Assembly: GCA_913061095.1 (NCBI GenBank)
Contig: CAJXVM010000010.1
Location: 93,579-157,578, forward strand
Reading direction: 5' to 3'
Origin: an uncultured Ignavibacteria bacterium
GTDB taxonomy: Bacteria; Bacteroidota; Ignavibacteria; SZUA-365
DNA: 64,000 nucleotides
In this document: piece after piece, positions 18,341 to 27,196 of the stretch
Layout: each line of letters starts with the position of its first letter
Numbering within the stretch: position 1 is the first letter of the stretch
The notes under the pieces: model-generated
Told to the model about the DNA's origin: nothing
What the model saw: the letters and a program-made list of their open reading frames with translations, nothing else
Databases searched by the model: none
Position numbers and translations under genes: made by a program

Positions 18341-19781
18341 CTTCTTTCAATCGCCCGCTGTAGCGCAGGCAGTGCTGCACGATCCGGTCCTGGATCTCCC
18401 TGTACGGCCTGTGCTTTCCATGAAAATTCTGCATGAGGATAACCACACTGAGCAGGCGCCCCCCGGGCGCCTGTGCGTATCCTGAGAGGGCCGAAACGCC
18501 GCTCACAGTGCCCGTCTTGCCCCGGAACGTTCCCGGGAATCGGAGGTTTCGCATCCTGCGCTGCAGCGTTCCATCCTTTCCGGCCACGGCAAGCGAGGCG
18601 GCATACCGTTCGAAATGTGACGTCTGCGCCATCCCGGCAAGAAGAGCGCCGATGAACGATGCCGGGACGAGATTGTAGAAGGAGATCCCGGATCCATCGC
18701 GAAGGTGCAGATCGTCGACCGGGAAACCATGTTTTTTCAGAACATGCTTCATCGCCGCTATGCCATCCTCGGCGGAAATACCGTGACGCCCGGGAGAAAC
18801 CTCTGACGCCAGGAGCCGAAGCAGAGATTCAGCGCTGAGGTTGTCGCTTTCCTTGTTCAGTTCCTCGAGTACACGGTCAATCCCATGCGTTGCCTTCCCG
18901 AGTTCGCCACCCACGGTCCAGGGTGCATCGTGAACGATCACGACGGAGTCCGCGGTGATCCCGTTCTCACGAAAGGAAGCCAGGAGAAGTTCCGCAACGA
19001 CCGTCTCCGGCTGCCAGAGACTCAGACGTTTGTGGGCTTTTCTCCCTGCTCGTAGTGTTCCCTCAATGACGATGCGGTTGCTGCGAGGAAATTTGTCGAT
19101 GTCGAGGTCGGTCCTGGATCCGCTGACTGCACGGTTCTCTACGGTAATGGATCTGGTTGAAGGGAACACGCTAACCTCAAGCGGAAGACCCTTTTGCGTG
19201 GAAGCAGCGCAAGTGATGCGTACGGTATTTCCACCGAAGGGAAAAGCGGACAGATAGGGCATGAACGGATCGGATTCATCGTCCCACATCCAGCCGGGGC
19301 CGTAAAAAGCATCGTCGAGCAGCGTCCCGTCGAGGAAGAGTGTATCGATCTCTCTGACGCCCCCCTCATGCGCGATATCAGCCAGTTTTTGAATATCTTT
19401 CTCTCCGAGCTGCGGATCGGCTCCGCCGGTGAGAACGATTGATTTCAAGGTGCTGTCGACTGCGGAAAGCGTTGTTCGAAAGTGCACATTCTCCGGAAGG
19501 CCCAGAAGCGCAGCAGCGGATGTGAACAACTTCGCATTTGAGGCAGGACGCAGCAGCAGATCCGCATTCCTGCTGAAGAGAATCTGCCCGTTCTCGCAGT
19601 CGCGTACCTCGACAGCTGCGACAGTACGTTCGAACAGCGCCCCGGAGATTTCACTATCCAGTTGCTGCGCCAGCTCCTGCTTCGCATCTTTCTGGGCATA
19701 CGCCGATGTTGAAAGCGCAAGCAGGGCGATACATGCATACATTTCTAAGCGACCATTCATGAGAATCTTCTCACTGCTCAT
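18324..19781 (-). CDS. dacB: D-alanyl-D-alanine carboxypeptidase/endopeptidase (PBP4 type)
   Basis: Periplasmic penicillin-binding protein of the S13 peptidase family that trims or cleaves peptidoglycan cross-links. All three active-site motifs are present: SNAK (Ser81-Lys84), SDN (312-314) and KTG (422-424). The large insert between SxxK and SxN is typical of PBP4. Residues 14-29 (MYACIALLALSTSAYA) form a signal peptide. A GGAGG 12 nt before the ATG at 19781 supports the long start; ATGs at 19760 and 19742 would give a shorter signal peptide. Its 5' end overlaps that of the divergent gene at 19759 by 23 bp. Confidence 0.93.
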   Translation of the reverse strand: MSSEKILMNGRLEMYACIALLALSTSAYAQKDAKQELAQQLDSEISGALFERTVAAVEVRDCENGQILFSRNADLLLRPASNAKLFTSAAALLGLPENVHFRTTLSAVDSTLKSIVLTGGADPQLGEKDIQKLADIAHEGGVREIDTLFLDGTLLDDAFYGPGWMWDDESDPFMPYLSAFPFGGNTVRITCAASTQKGLPLEVSVFPSTRSITVENRAVSGSRTDLDIDKFPRSNRIVIEGTLRAGRKAHKRLSLWQPETVVAELLLASFRENGITADSVVIVHDAPWTVGGELGKATHGIDRVLEELNKESDNLSAESLLRLLASEVSPGRHGISAEDGIAAMKHVLKKHGFPVDDLHLRDGSGISFYNLVPASFIGALLAGMAQTSHFERYAASLAVAGKDGTLQRRMRNLRFPGTFRGKTGTVSGVSALSGYAQAPGGRLLSVVILMQNFHGKHRPYREIQDRIVQHCLRYSGRLKEATPPR

Positions 19782-21084
19782 TGTTCTTGTTTTCCTCCGC
19801 CCGGGGGCACAGCTGTCCGCAACGCAGATCCTGCAATCGGACAGTCTGAAGTTCGCCGAATTTTCATCGGCACTCGGTAAGATCTTCTCCGATGAAAAAA
19901 TTCAGAGCATACTATCAAAACTGCCGCCGAACTGCAACATTTTCGGATACGACGTCGGGGATTTCTCCGGCGATGACGGCATGGACGTCGTGCTGTCCAC
20001 CAGGCTTGACGATGCCCGTGATCGGACTATCGATGTCCATTTTTTCGTAAATGCCGGGAGTGCCTTTCATCATGCGCAGACCCTGCAGCGCAGATTCGTG
20101 CTCGAACCGATCGAGGTTGGTTTTACCATCGAACGGGGCGCGGCATTCGTCACGGAAAAGACGGCCGAGTTCGGATGGCGCATCACGGGATACGCTGTCA
20201 GGGATGGAATTTTTCGTCGTGTCTCTCAATGGACAACTGACCGGATGCGTTACCGTGGCCGGCAGACAGCCGTGGGCTTCGAGCGTTCGTACGATCTGCA
20301 GAACAACATGGCGGAAGAACATTATTTCGGAACGAACAGCAACCGTAGTTTTCTGCGGCAGACATTCTACGATCTTCCGCTGTTCCGGGAGAATGATGAC
20401 ATCCCCGCAGCGATTACGCGGCAGATTGGCGATAGCACCGCCCTGATGGTCGTTCGAGGCGGGAGCAGCTGGCATGGTCCGGAAGACTGCAGCATCCTCT
20501 GCAGCGGCGTCTATGACTCCTCTTCGGTGGAGCTGCATCTTACAATCCGTGATGATCGGCTGCTCTACGAGGGAGTGCTCGATTCAAGTGACTATGCCGC
20601 TCTTTCATTTGATTTCAGCAGGAAAACGCGCCTCCGGCCCGGGGGTGCCGCCCAGCAATGGTCACCGAACACGAGGCTCGATATCCTTCTTGTGATGGGA
20701 GACGGAGAGAGGCGAACTCCGGTGGTGGAACTGCGCGGCAGCAAGCTTTCATCCGCCCACGGTCATGAAGTCCGGGTGTCAATGCGTGAGGATTCCACGC
20801 AGTTCCACCTCTATCATTTCACCGTGCGCCTCCCGCGCAGTCTATTTGAATCCGACGGCAAACCCGTCCCTGCGGGATTTGTCTGCTGGTATCACGATGT
20901 CGACTATCCGGCGAACCTGTCGTGGGTATCGATGGCTGCCACATCGCGCGCATTTGAACCGGACGCACCGGAAACCTGGGGACGTCTTCATTTCGTCCGT
21001 GACGCGCGCGAGCGTTATGAGTGGGAAAACCTGCATCTGCGGGCAATGACACGGCACCTCCGGCGGGCGGGCGTTCTGCCCTGA
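19759..21084 (+). CDS. Secreted protein of unknown function
   Basis: 441 residues with an N-terminal signal peptide (MRIFSLLIVLVFLRPGAQLSA). Residues about 70-90 read FGYDVGDFSGDDGMDVVLSTR, which resembles an FG-GAP/VCBS calcium-loop repeat (DxSGDDxxD). The rest, rich in beta-strand patterns and ending in a basic helix, matches no family I recognise. The ATG at 19759 is chosen because it begins the signal peptide; no Shine-Dalgarno is visible, and the frame is open back to 19429 over the dacB coding region. Divergent from dacB, so possibly an envelope protein expressed with it. Confidence 0.7.
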   Translation: MRIFSLLIVLVFLRPGAQLSATQILQSDSLKFAEFSSALGKIFSDEKIQSILSKLPPNCNIFGYDVGDFSGDDGMDVVLSTRLDDARDRTIDVHFFVNAGSAFHHAQTLQRRFVLEPIEVGFTIERGAAFVTEKTAEFGWRITGYAVRDGIFRRVSQWTTDRMRYRGRQTAVGFERSYDLQNNMAEEHYFGTNSNRSFLRQTFYDLPLFRENDDIPAAITRQIGDSTALMVVRGGSSWHGPEDCSILCSGVYDSSSVELHLTIRDDRLLYEGVLDSSDYAALSFDFSRKTRLRPGGAAQQWSPNTRLDILLVMGDGERRTPVVELRGSKLSSAHGHEVRVSMREDSTQFHLYHFTVRLPRSLFESDGKPVPAGFVCWYHDVDYPANLSWVSMAATSRAFEPDAPETWGRLHFVRDARERYEWENLHLRAMTRHLRRAGVLP

Positions 21085-21094
21085 GGCAGGTTTG

Positions 21095-21132
21095 TTTCAA
21101 CCTCGCAAAACAAGTAAGTTGAAATTTTGCGA
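21095..21132 (+). promoter_or_regulatory. Interleaved inverted repeats in the secA leader
   Basis: Two inverted repeats interlock: TTTCAAC (21095-21101) with GTTGAAA (21118-21124), and TCGCAAAA (21103-21110) with TTTTGCGA (21125-21132). The order A-B-A'-B' lets either hairpin form. A full pseudoknot would have no nucleotide between A' and B', so the two are more likely alternatives. A weak Bacteroidetes-like promoter reading (TTTG 21091-21094, TAAGTTGA 21115-21122) overlaps them. secA starts 21 nt downstream. Confidence 0.4.
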
Positions 21133-21152
21133 ATGTTCATGGAAGAGGTACC

Positions 21153-24100
21153 ATGCTGAATTTTATATCTCGAGTCTTCGGCGGAAGCAAGCATGAGCGT
21201 GATCTCAAGGATCTGTATCCGATCGTCGAGGAGATCAACGAATACTATGAATCATTCCAGTCGTTGACGGATGACGAACTGCGCGCGAAAACCGACGGTT
21301 TCCGTGCGCAGATTGCGGAAGCGACAGGGGAGATCGAAAAGGAAATAGAATCAATTTCGGCGAAGCTGCGGGAGGATCAAGAGGATATCGACCGTGAAGC
21401 TCTCCATGAGAAGCAGAAGGAACTCAGGGAGGATCTCAAGGATACCATCGAAGATGTGCTTGATGAGATCCTTCCGGAAGCGTTCGCCGTTGTCAAGGAT
21501 ACCTGCCGGCGCCTGATGGGACACGAGTACGTCGTCGTCGACAACAAGATGACGTGGAACATGATCCCATTCGACGTGCAGCTAATCGGCGGCATCACTC
21601 TGCATCAGGGGAAAATCGCCGAGATGGCGACCGGTGAGGGAAAGACGCTCGTCGCGACTCTGCCGATGTTCCTGAACGCACTGCCCGGCAAGGGAGTGCA
21701 TCTCGTTACGGTCAACGACTACCTTGCCCGCCGCGACAGTGAGTGGATGGCTCCCGTGTTCGAATTCCACGGGATCAGGGTCGGCTGCATTCAGAATGAC
21801 ATGGGACCGCAGCAGCGCCGTGAAATTTATAACATGGACATTACCTACGGCACGAACAACGAATTCGGCTTCGATTATCTGCGCGATAATATGGTGATCG
21901 ACTCCAATGAAATGGTGCAGCGTCCGCACAATTACGCGATCGTCGACGAGGTGGATTCCGTCCTCATCGATGAAGCTCGCACACCGCTGATCATCAGCGG
22001 TCCCGTCGGTGACACTGATCACAAGTTCGACGAAATGAAACCGCGCGTGGAGCGGCTGGTCAATGCCCAGACCGCCTATGTCGCCAAGATTCTCGCTGAA
22101 GCGGAACGTCTCCTCAAAGAGGATAAACGGGAAGAGGCGGGCGTCCTGATCTACCGCGCCCAGCGGGGACTGCCGAAAAACAAGCGGCTGCTGAAAATCC
22201 TCAGCGATCCGGAAAACGAAACGCTGATGCAACGCACGGAAAACACCTATCGCGCGGACAATGCCCGTCGCATGCCGGAAATCATCGATGAATTGTACTT
22301 CGCCATCGATGAGAAAACCTACATCGTCGACCTGACCGACAAGGGCCGCGAATTCCTCGCCCCTTCAAAAGACGAGTCGGATTTCTTCGTCCTGCCCGAT
22401 ATCGCCGCGGAACTGAGTGCCCTCGAGAATCAGGGACTCGATAGCAAAGATCTTCAGCGGGAGAAAGACAGGATCCAGCAGATCTATGCCGAGCGCAGTG
22501 ACCGTATCCACACCGTGCATCAGCTCCTGAAGGCATACTGCCTCTACGAAAAGGACGTCGAGTACGTGGTGCAGGAAGGCAAGGTCATGATCGTTGATAC
22601 GTTCACCGGGCGCATCCTGCCGGGACGCCGATACTCGGAAGGGCTGCACCAGGCGATCGAAAGCAAGGAAAATGTCAAGGTGGAGGGCGACACGCAGACG
22701 CTCGCCACGATCACCCTGCAGAACTACTTCCGTCTCTACAACAAGCTTGCCGGCATGACCGGCACCGCGGAAACGGAAGCAGGCGAGTTTTATGAAATCT
22801 ACAAACTCGATGTCGTTGTCATCCCGACGAACAAACCGATCGTTCGAGACGACCAGGAAGATCACATCTATAAGACCAAACGCGAGAAGTACAACGCGGT
22901 CATCGATTATATCGAGGAGGCACGGGAGAACCGGCAGCCGACCCTGGTCGGCACAACCAGTGTTGAGGTCTCGGAGACGCTTTCGCGCATGCTCAAACGC
23001 CGGGGTGTTCCGCACAATGTTCTGAATGCGAAACACCATCGCCGTGAGGCGGAAATCGTCGCCAATGCCGGACTTCCGGGAGCTGTGACCATCGCAACAA
23101 ATATGGCGGGACGCGGCACGGACATCAAGCTTGGACCGGGGGTAAAGGATGCCGGGGGACTTGTCATCATCGGCACGGAGCGTCACGAAGCACGGCGCAT
23201 CGACAGACAGCTGCGCGGCCGAGCGGGGCGTCAGGGCGATCCGGGTGTTTCACGATTCTACCTGTCGCTCGAAGATGACCTGATGCGGCTGTTCAAGTCC
23301 GACCGCATTGCCAGCATCATGACACGGCTTGGCGTCGAGGAAGGTGAGGTGATCAAGCATCAGATGATCACTAAGTCCGTGGAACGTGCGCAGAAGAAAG
23401 TCGAGGAGAATAATTTCGGCATTCGCAAGCGTCTCCTCGAATATGACGACGTCATGAACCAGCAGCGAACCGTCATTTACTCGCGTCGCCGTCAGGCACT
23501 CATCGGCGAGAATCTCCGCGACGAAGTGTATGACATGCTCGACCAGTACGTCGAAGAGCTCGCCGAGCAGTACTGGGACGAAGGCAATATGGAAGGTCTT
23601 CGTGAGGAAGTGCGCCGCAACCTTGTCATCGATCTTGATCTGGACAAGGAACGTCTCAGCGTCTCCGGCGCCCCGGAGCTGAAAGAGCAGATCGTGAAAG
23701 CGGCCGTCGATTTCCTCAGGCGAAAGGAGGAGGATCTCGGGGCGGATCTCATGCAGCAGCTGATGCGCATGGCCATGCTCCAGGTCATCGACATGCGCTG
23801 GAAGGAACATCTGCGCGAGATGGACGACCTGAAGGAAGGCATCCATATGCGTGCCTACGGACAGAAGGATCCGCTCATCGAGTACAAGCGCGAAGCGTTC
23901 GAACTCTTCGTGCAGATGCTCGGCATGATCAACCGCGAAGTCCTCGGCATGATATTCCGCCTGTATCCCATGCGAGAGGAAATGCCCGATCAGCCGAAGG
24001 GACCAAGCGTAAGTGATCTCGTCACGACACATCAGTCCTCGGCGGGGATGGGATATCAGGCCGATCGCCAGGCCGCGCCTGGCCATGAAGCGCCGCAGGA

Positions 24101-24212
24101 AGCCACGGGCGGCAAGCGCCAGCCGATCCGCGTCGAGAAAAAACCTGGAAGAAATGATCCCTGTCCCTGTGGAAGCGGGAAGAAGTACAAGCATTGTCAT
24201 GGACGAGAGTAG
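21153..24212 (+). CDS. secA: Preprotein translocase ATPase SecA
   Basis: Motor of the Sec pathway. The 1019 residues carry Walker A GEGKT (161-165), VTNDYLAxRD-type VTVNDYLARRDSEWM, VDEVDSVLIDEARTPLI (the DEAD-box equivalent), and TNMAGRGTDIKLG plus GLVIIGTERHEARRIDRQLRGRAGRQGDPG in motor domain 2. The C-terminus ends in the zinc motif DPCPCGSGKKYKHCH used for SecB/lipid contact. Walker A lies about 55 residues further in than in E. coli because of a charged coiled-coil insertion (about residues 55-105). GAGG before ATG 21153 supports the start. Confidence 0.97.
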   Translation: MLNFISRVFGGSKHERDLKDLYPIVEEINEYYESFQSLTDDELRAKTDGFRAQIAEATGEIEKEIESISAKLREDQEDIDREALHEKQKELREDLKDTIEDVLDEILPEAFAVVKDTCRRLMGHEYVVVDNKMTWNMIPFDVQLIGGITLHQGKIAEMATGEGKTLVATLPMFLNALPGKGVHLVTVNDYLARRDSEWMAPVFEFHGIRVGCIQNDMGPQQRREIYNMDITYGTNNEFGFDYLRDNMVIDSNEMVQRPHNYAIVDEVDSVLIDEARTPLIISGPVGDTDHKFDEMKPRVERLVNAQTAYVAKILAEAERLLKEDKREEAGVLIYRAQRGLPKNKRLLKILSDPENETLMQRTENTYRADNARRMPEIIDELYFAIDEKTYIVDLTDKGREFLAPSKDESDFFVLPDIAAELSALENQGLDSKDLQREKDRIQQIYAERSDRIHTVHQLLKAYCLYEKDVEYVVQEGKVMIVDTFTGRILPGRRYSEGLHQAIESKENVKVEGDTQTLATITLQNYFRLYNKLAGMTGTAETEAGEFYEIYKLDVVVIPTNKPIVRDDQEDHIYKTKREKYNAVIDYIEEARENRQPTLVGTTSVEVSETLSRMLKRRGVPHNVLNAKHHRREAEIVANAGLPGAVTIATNMAGRGTDIKLGPGVKDAGGLVIIGTERHEARRIDRQLRGRAGRQGDPGVSRFYLSLEDDLMRLFKSDRIASIMTRLGVEEGEVIKHQMITKSVERAQKKVEENNFGIRKRLLEYDDVMNQQRTVIYSRRRQALIGENLRDEVYDMLDQYVEELAEQYWDEGNMEGLREEVRRNLVIDLDLDKERLSVSGAPELKEQIVKAAVDFLRRKEEDLGADLMQQLMRMAMLQVIDMRWKEHLREMDDLKEGIHMRAYGQKDPLIEYKREAFELFVQMLGMINREVLGMIFRLYPMREEMPDQPKGPSVSDLVTTHQSSAGMGYQADRQAAPGHEAPQEATGGKRQPIRVEKKPGRNDPCPCGSGKKYKHCHGRE

Positions 24213-24230
24213 GCGGACAACAGCGATCAC

Positions 24231-24983
24231 GTGAACGACCACCCGCAACATGAAGGCTCTCGCAGGAAGGCCGGTCTGACCTGTCCTTCCTGCGGCGCGG
24301 AGAACAGTGTGCTCGATCTCCGCTGCCATGCATGCGGTGCGTTCATTCGTGATCGTGTCCCCACGCTGAACCTGTTCTCCGCGCTCTGGGGCATATTCGA
24401 ATCGCCGTCCAGGGCGTTTCTTCGCATCGCGCGCAGTGAGCAGAAGAACTATGTCCACCTGCTCTTTGCACTCCAGGGACCGCTGCTGCTGGCAATCGTG
24501 CTGTCGGCGGCGCGTGCCGGTGATCTCGGCTACCCCTTCGGCATATTGCTGCTTCTCATCGGAGCTGCCGGACCACTGCTGGGACTGATGCTGCTTCCGC
24601 TCGGCGTACTGCTGACACGCTTCATATTGCGCCGAACAGTGCAGGCAGGACTGCGTTACCGCGACGTTGCCGCTTTTATCGCGTACGGCCTGTCGCCGTT
24701 GATGTGGGCATCCGTGATTGTGCTTCCGCTGCAGCTCGGATTGTTTGGACTGACGCTGTTCTCCACGAATCCGCCCGGCTGGCAGGTGCAGCCGCTCCCG
24801 TTCTGGATGCTCACTTCCCTCGATGGCATCGCCATCGCGTGGAGCGGCCTGCTGCTGCCGCGCTCCCTCGCCGTCTACAACGTGCCGTTCGGGCGAAGCA
24901 TGCTGCTTTACCTGCCGTTCTGGGGGTACCTGATCGGTTGTACATCAGGGTTCGCCCTGTTGCTGCCGGCCATACGGTTTTGA
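24231..24983 (+). CDS. Zinc-ribbon multi-pass membrane protein (Yip1-like)
   Basis: 250 residues from a GTG at 24231. Residues 18-35 form a zinc ribbon (Cys18, Cys21, Cys32, Cys35: CPSCG...CHACG). From about residue 50 the pattern FSALWGIFESPSRAFLRIARSEQKNYVHLL leads into about five hydrophobic helices, resembling bacterial Yip1-domain proteins that begin with a short amphipathic helix before the membrane. The role of such proteins is unknown. It follows secA by 18 bp and may share its transcript; a link with secretion is only suggested by position. Confidence 0.7.
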   Translation: MNDHPQHEGSRRKAGLTCPSCGAENSVLDLRCHACGAFIRDRVPTLNLFSALWGIFESPSRAFLRIARSEQKNYVHLLFALQGPLLLAIVLSAARAGDLGYPFGILLLLIGAAGPLLGLMLLPLGVLLTRFILRRTVQAGLRYRDVAAFIAYGLSPLMWASVIVLPLQLGLFGLTLFSTNPPGWQVQPLPFWMLTSLDGIAIAWSGLLLPRSLAVYNVPFGRSMLLYLPFWGYLIGCTSGFALLLPAIRF

Positions 24984-25016
24984 TTTGAACACTGTGACTA
25001 CTCTATCAGAGAGACC

Positions 25017-25718
25017 ATGACATTCGAAGAGACGCTCGCATCCCTGCATGGCGGCCTTATCGTATCCTGCCACGCCGATGAGTTTGAGGACGAACCGCAG
25101 TTCAGCGCGTTCAAGTACTTTGTGCGCTCGGCAATCGCGGGAGGAGCAGTCGGACTTCGGATCGAGGGACCGGAACGCATTCAACGCATCCGTTCGATTA
25201 CAAAGCTACCAATCATCGGCTTCGTCCACGGCACATACGAGAACGGTTCGCCGCTTATCACACCCGCGCTGGACGACATATCCAGACTGATTGATGCGGG
25301 GGCAGACATCATCGCCATTGACAGCACAAAGCGAAAGCGTCCCGGAGATATCGACGGATTCATCTTTTTCGAGCAAGCGCGCAAGCGGTATGACGTTCCG
25401 CTCTGGGCTGATGTCGCTGGTTTTCGAGAAGGCGTGCGCGCCGCTGAAATGGGTGCGGACGTCATAGCGACAACGCTTGCGGGCTACACCCCCACGACGA
25501 GCACCGGGGACTATCGCACCCCGGACTACCCACTCATACGCGAGCTGGCATCATCGCTGACGCATCCGGTAATCGCAGAAGGTCGCATCTGGTCACCGGC
25601 TGACGCTGTCCGCTGTCTCTCGCTCGGAGCCCATGCGGTTGTCGTGGGATCGGCGATCACGCGTCCGCAGATCATCACGCAGATGTTCGTCAGTGAGATC
25701 CGGCAGCACCGGGATTGA
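25017..25718 (+). CDS. nanE: N-acylglucosamine-6-phosphate 2-epimerase (NanE family)
   Basis: TIM-barrel enzyme interconverting ManNAc-6-phosphate and GlcNAc-6-phosphate. The 233 residues match the family: GLIVSCHADEFEDEP at the N-terminus (NanE proteins have LIVSCQA), GAVGLRIEGPERIQRIR, the catalytic-site block DIIAIDSTKRKRP, GADVIATTLAGYT, IAEGRIWSPADA and VVVGSAITRP. No neu5Ac lyase, kinase or transporter lies nearby, so it may serve amino-sugar salvage or cell-wall recycling rather than sialic acid catabolism. It is 33 bp after the membrane protein gene. Confidence 0.9.
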   Translation: MTFEETLASLHGGLIVSCHADEFEDEPQFSAFKYFVRSAIAGGAVGLRIEGPERIQRIRSITKLPIIGFVHGTYENGSPLITPALDDISRLIDAGADIIAIDSTKRKRPGDIDGFIFFEQARKRYDVPLWADVAGFREGVRAAEMGADVIATTLAGYTPTTSTGDYRTPDYPLIRELASSLTHPVIAEGRIWSPADAVRCLSLGAHAVVVGSAITRPQIITQMFVSEIRQHRD

Positions 25719-25730
25719 TGAGGAGGGGGA

Positions 25731-25756
25731 AAGGGGAATTCTCACAAAATCCCCTT
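25731..25756 (+). terminator. Weak inverted repeat after nanE
   Basis: AAGGGGA (25731-25737) and TCCCCTT (25750-25756) form a 7-bp stem with a 12-nt loop, 12 bp past the nanE stop. No T-run follows, so termination here would be weak or factor-dependent. Confidence 0.3.
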
Positions 25757-25765
25757 GAATATTGC

Positions 25766-25794
25766 TTGAGTTTCGCGCATGTGAGGCGTATTTT
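25766..25794 (+). promoter_or_regulatory. Promoter of the exbB-exbD-exbD operon
   Basis: TTGAGT (25766-25771), a 17-bp spacer, then TATTTT (25789-25794). The -10 region reads TATTTTAG, which fits the Bacteroidetes TAnnTTTG pattern at 5 of 6 fixed bases. It would give a leader of about 140 nt before the exbB ATG. The gap between nanE and exbB (25719-25939) shows no coding potential. Confidence 0.45.
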
Positions 25795-25939
25795 AGTGAT
25801 GATGTGAGTGCTGTGCGCAACGACCATATCTTTTTCACATCTCGGGCATCGCTGCCATCAGAACATGCAGCGGGAGTTCAGCTCGACACAACGATTGACA
25901 CTTTGAACCCTTAATACTCTATCATGGAGGCATATTAAC

Positions 25940-26635
25940 ATGCAGCATGTTCTTGGAACCTTCCTACTGCTCCTTCAAGAAGCCGGGGACACTGGCATCG
26001 TCAATTTTCTCGTAGAAAAGTTCAACCAGGGTGGCGGTTTCATGTGGCCGATCCTCGCGAGCCTCGTGCTCGGGTTGGCTTTTGTTATTTTCAAATTCAT
26101 CTCCCTTGCACGCGCCTCCGTCAATACCAAGAAGTTCATCGTTGAGGTCAAGAAAGCCCTCGATGATGGTGGCGTCGAAAAAGCCATCGAAGTGTGCTCA
26201 AAGAACAGCGGCTCCGTCGCCAGTGTTTTCCAGGCCGGCCTGATGCGCGCGGATGAGGGCATCGAGGCCGCGGAGAAAGCCGTGATCAGCTATGGCTCGA
26301 TCGAGATGTCCTTCCTCGAGCGCGGAATGATCTGGATTTCGACATTCATTTCCATCGCCCCGCTGCTCGGTTTCTCCGGTACGGTTGCCGGTATGATCCA
26401 GGCCTTTGACTCCATCGCCGCGGCCAAGAACATTTCGCCGGAAATCGTCGCAAGCGGTATTTCCGTGGCACTGCTCACGACACTCTTCGGCCTTATCGTG
26501 GCCATGATTCTGCAGGTGTTTTACAACTATTTCATCTCCCGCATCGACAAGCTTGTTGTTGAAATGGAAGAGAGCTCTATCGAGCTGATCGATTCGCTCG
26601 TGCTGCTGGAACGCAACAAGAAGGCCTCCAGCTAA
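25940..26635 (+). CDS. exbB: MotA/TolQ/ExbB proton channel protein
   Basis: 231 residues with three transmembrane segments: one at about 33-55 after a short periplasmic N-terminus, and two at about 133-158 and 175-200 flanking GFSGTVAGMIQAFDSIAA, the family signature with a conserved Thr in the proton path. A large cytoplasmic loop (about 60-130) separates TM1 and TM2. With ExbD it uses the proton motive force to drive TonB- or TolA-type outer-membrane work. GGAGG lies about 12 nt before the ATG. First gene of a three-gene unit; no tonB or tolB lies nearby. Confidence 0.93.
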   Translation: MQHVLGTFLLLLQEAGDTGIVNFLVEKFNQGGGFMWPILASLVLGLAFVIFKFISLARASVNTKKFIVEVKKALDDGGVEKAIEVCSKNSGSVASVFQAGLMRADEGIEAAEKAVISYGSIEMSFLERGMIWISTFISIAPLLGFSGTVAGMIQAFDSIAAAKNISPEIVASGISVALLTTLFGLIVAMILQVFYNYFISRIDKLVVEMEESSIELIDSLVLLERNKKASS

Positions 26636-26674
26636 TCATCGCTTCTGTCTCAATTTCAACACCAGGAGTTATCC

Positions 26675-27184
26675 ATGTTTCGAAAGAAAAAGCGACCAGG
26701 CGCAGAGATCAGCTCGAGCGGGTTGGCGGATATCGCCTTCCTCATGCTGCTCTTCTTCCTGGTGACCACGACGATCGATGTTGACACCGGCATCGATCTG
26801 GTGCTGCCGCCCTGGGTCGAAAATGCCGAGCAGGTTGCGATCAAGTCCGAGAATATCGCCAACCTGCTTGTCAATGAGGTAGGAGATGTGCTGCTCGATG
26901 AGAAGATCATCGGCGTTCCGCAGATCAAGGATGAGATGGTCTCGCGCATCAAGGCGAACCCAAAGCTGATCATCTCTTACAAGACCGTGCGTGACACACC
27001 GTATAAAATTTACATCGACGTTATGGATCAGCTGAAGATGGCCTACGACGATCTCCGCAGCGAATATGCGCGTGAGAAATTCGGCATCCCCCTTGACAAG
27101 GCCAGTGAAGAGCAGGTCCAGGAAATTCGCAGGGCGATCCCTCAGCGCATCTCCCTTGCCGAACCGACTCAGGCAGAAGGGTAG
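26675..27184 (+). CDS. exbD: ExbD/TolR-type biopolymer transport protein (first copy)
   Basis: 169 residues: a short basic cytoplasmic start (MFRKKKRPGAEISSSGLAD), one transmembrane helix (about 17-38, IAFLMLLFFLVTTT), then a periplasmic domain. The conserved Asp that accepts the proton is D19 in LADIAFLMLLFF. A 38-residue C-terminal extension beyond the usual ExbD domain is present (to LAEPTQAEG). AGGAG supports the start. Works with the preceding ExbB; the partner TonB-like protein is not here. Confidence 0.9.
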   Translation: MFRKKKRPGAEISSSGLADIAFLMLLFFLVTTTIDVDTGIDLVLPPWVENAEQVAIKSENIANLLVNEVGDVLLDEKIIGVPQIKDEMVSRIKANPKLIISYKTVRDTPYKIYIDVMDQLKMAYDDLRSEYAREKFGIPLDKASEEQVQEIRRAIPQRISLAEPTQAEG

Positions 27185-27196
27185 GAGGTATCGAAT

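Noticed and set aside
21095..21132. Stable H-type pseudoknot in the secA leader
   Set aside because: The 3' arms touch with no linking nucleotide and the other linkers do not fit the groove to be crossed; alternative hairpins are more plausible.
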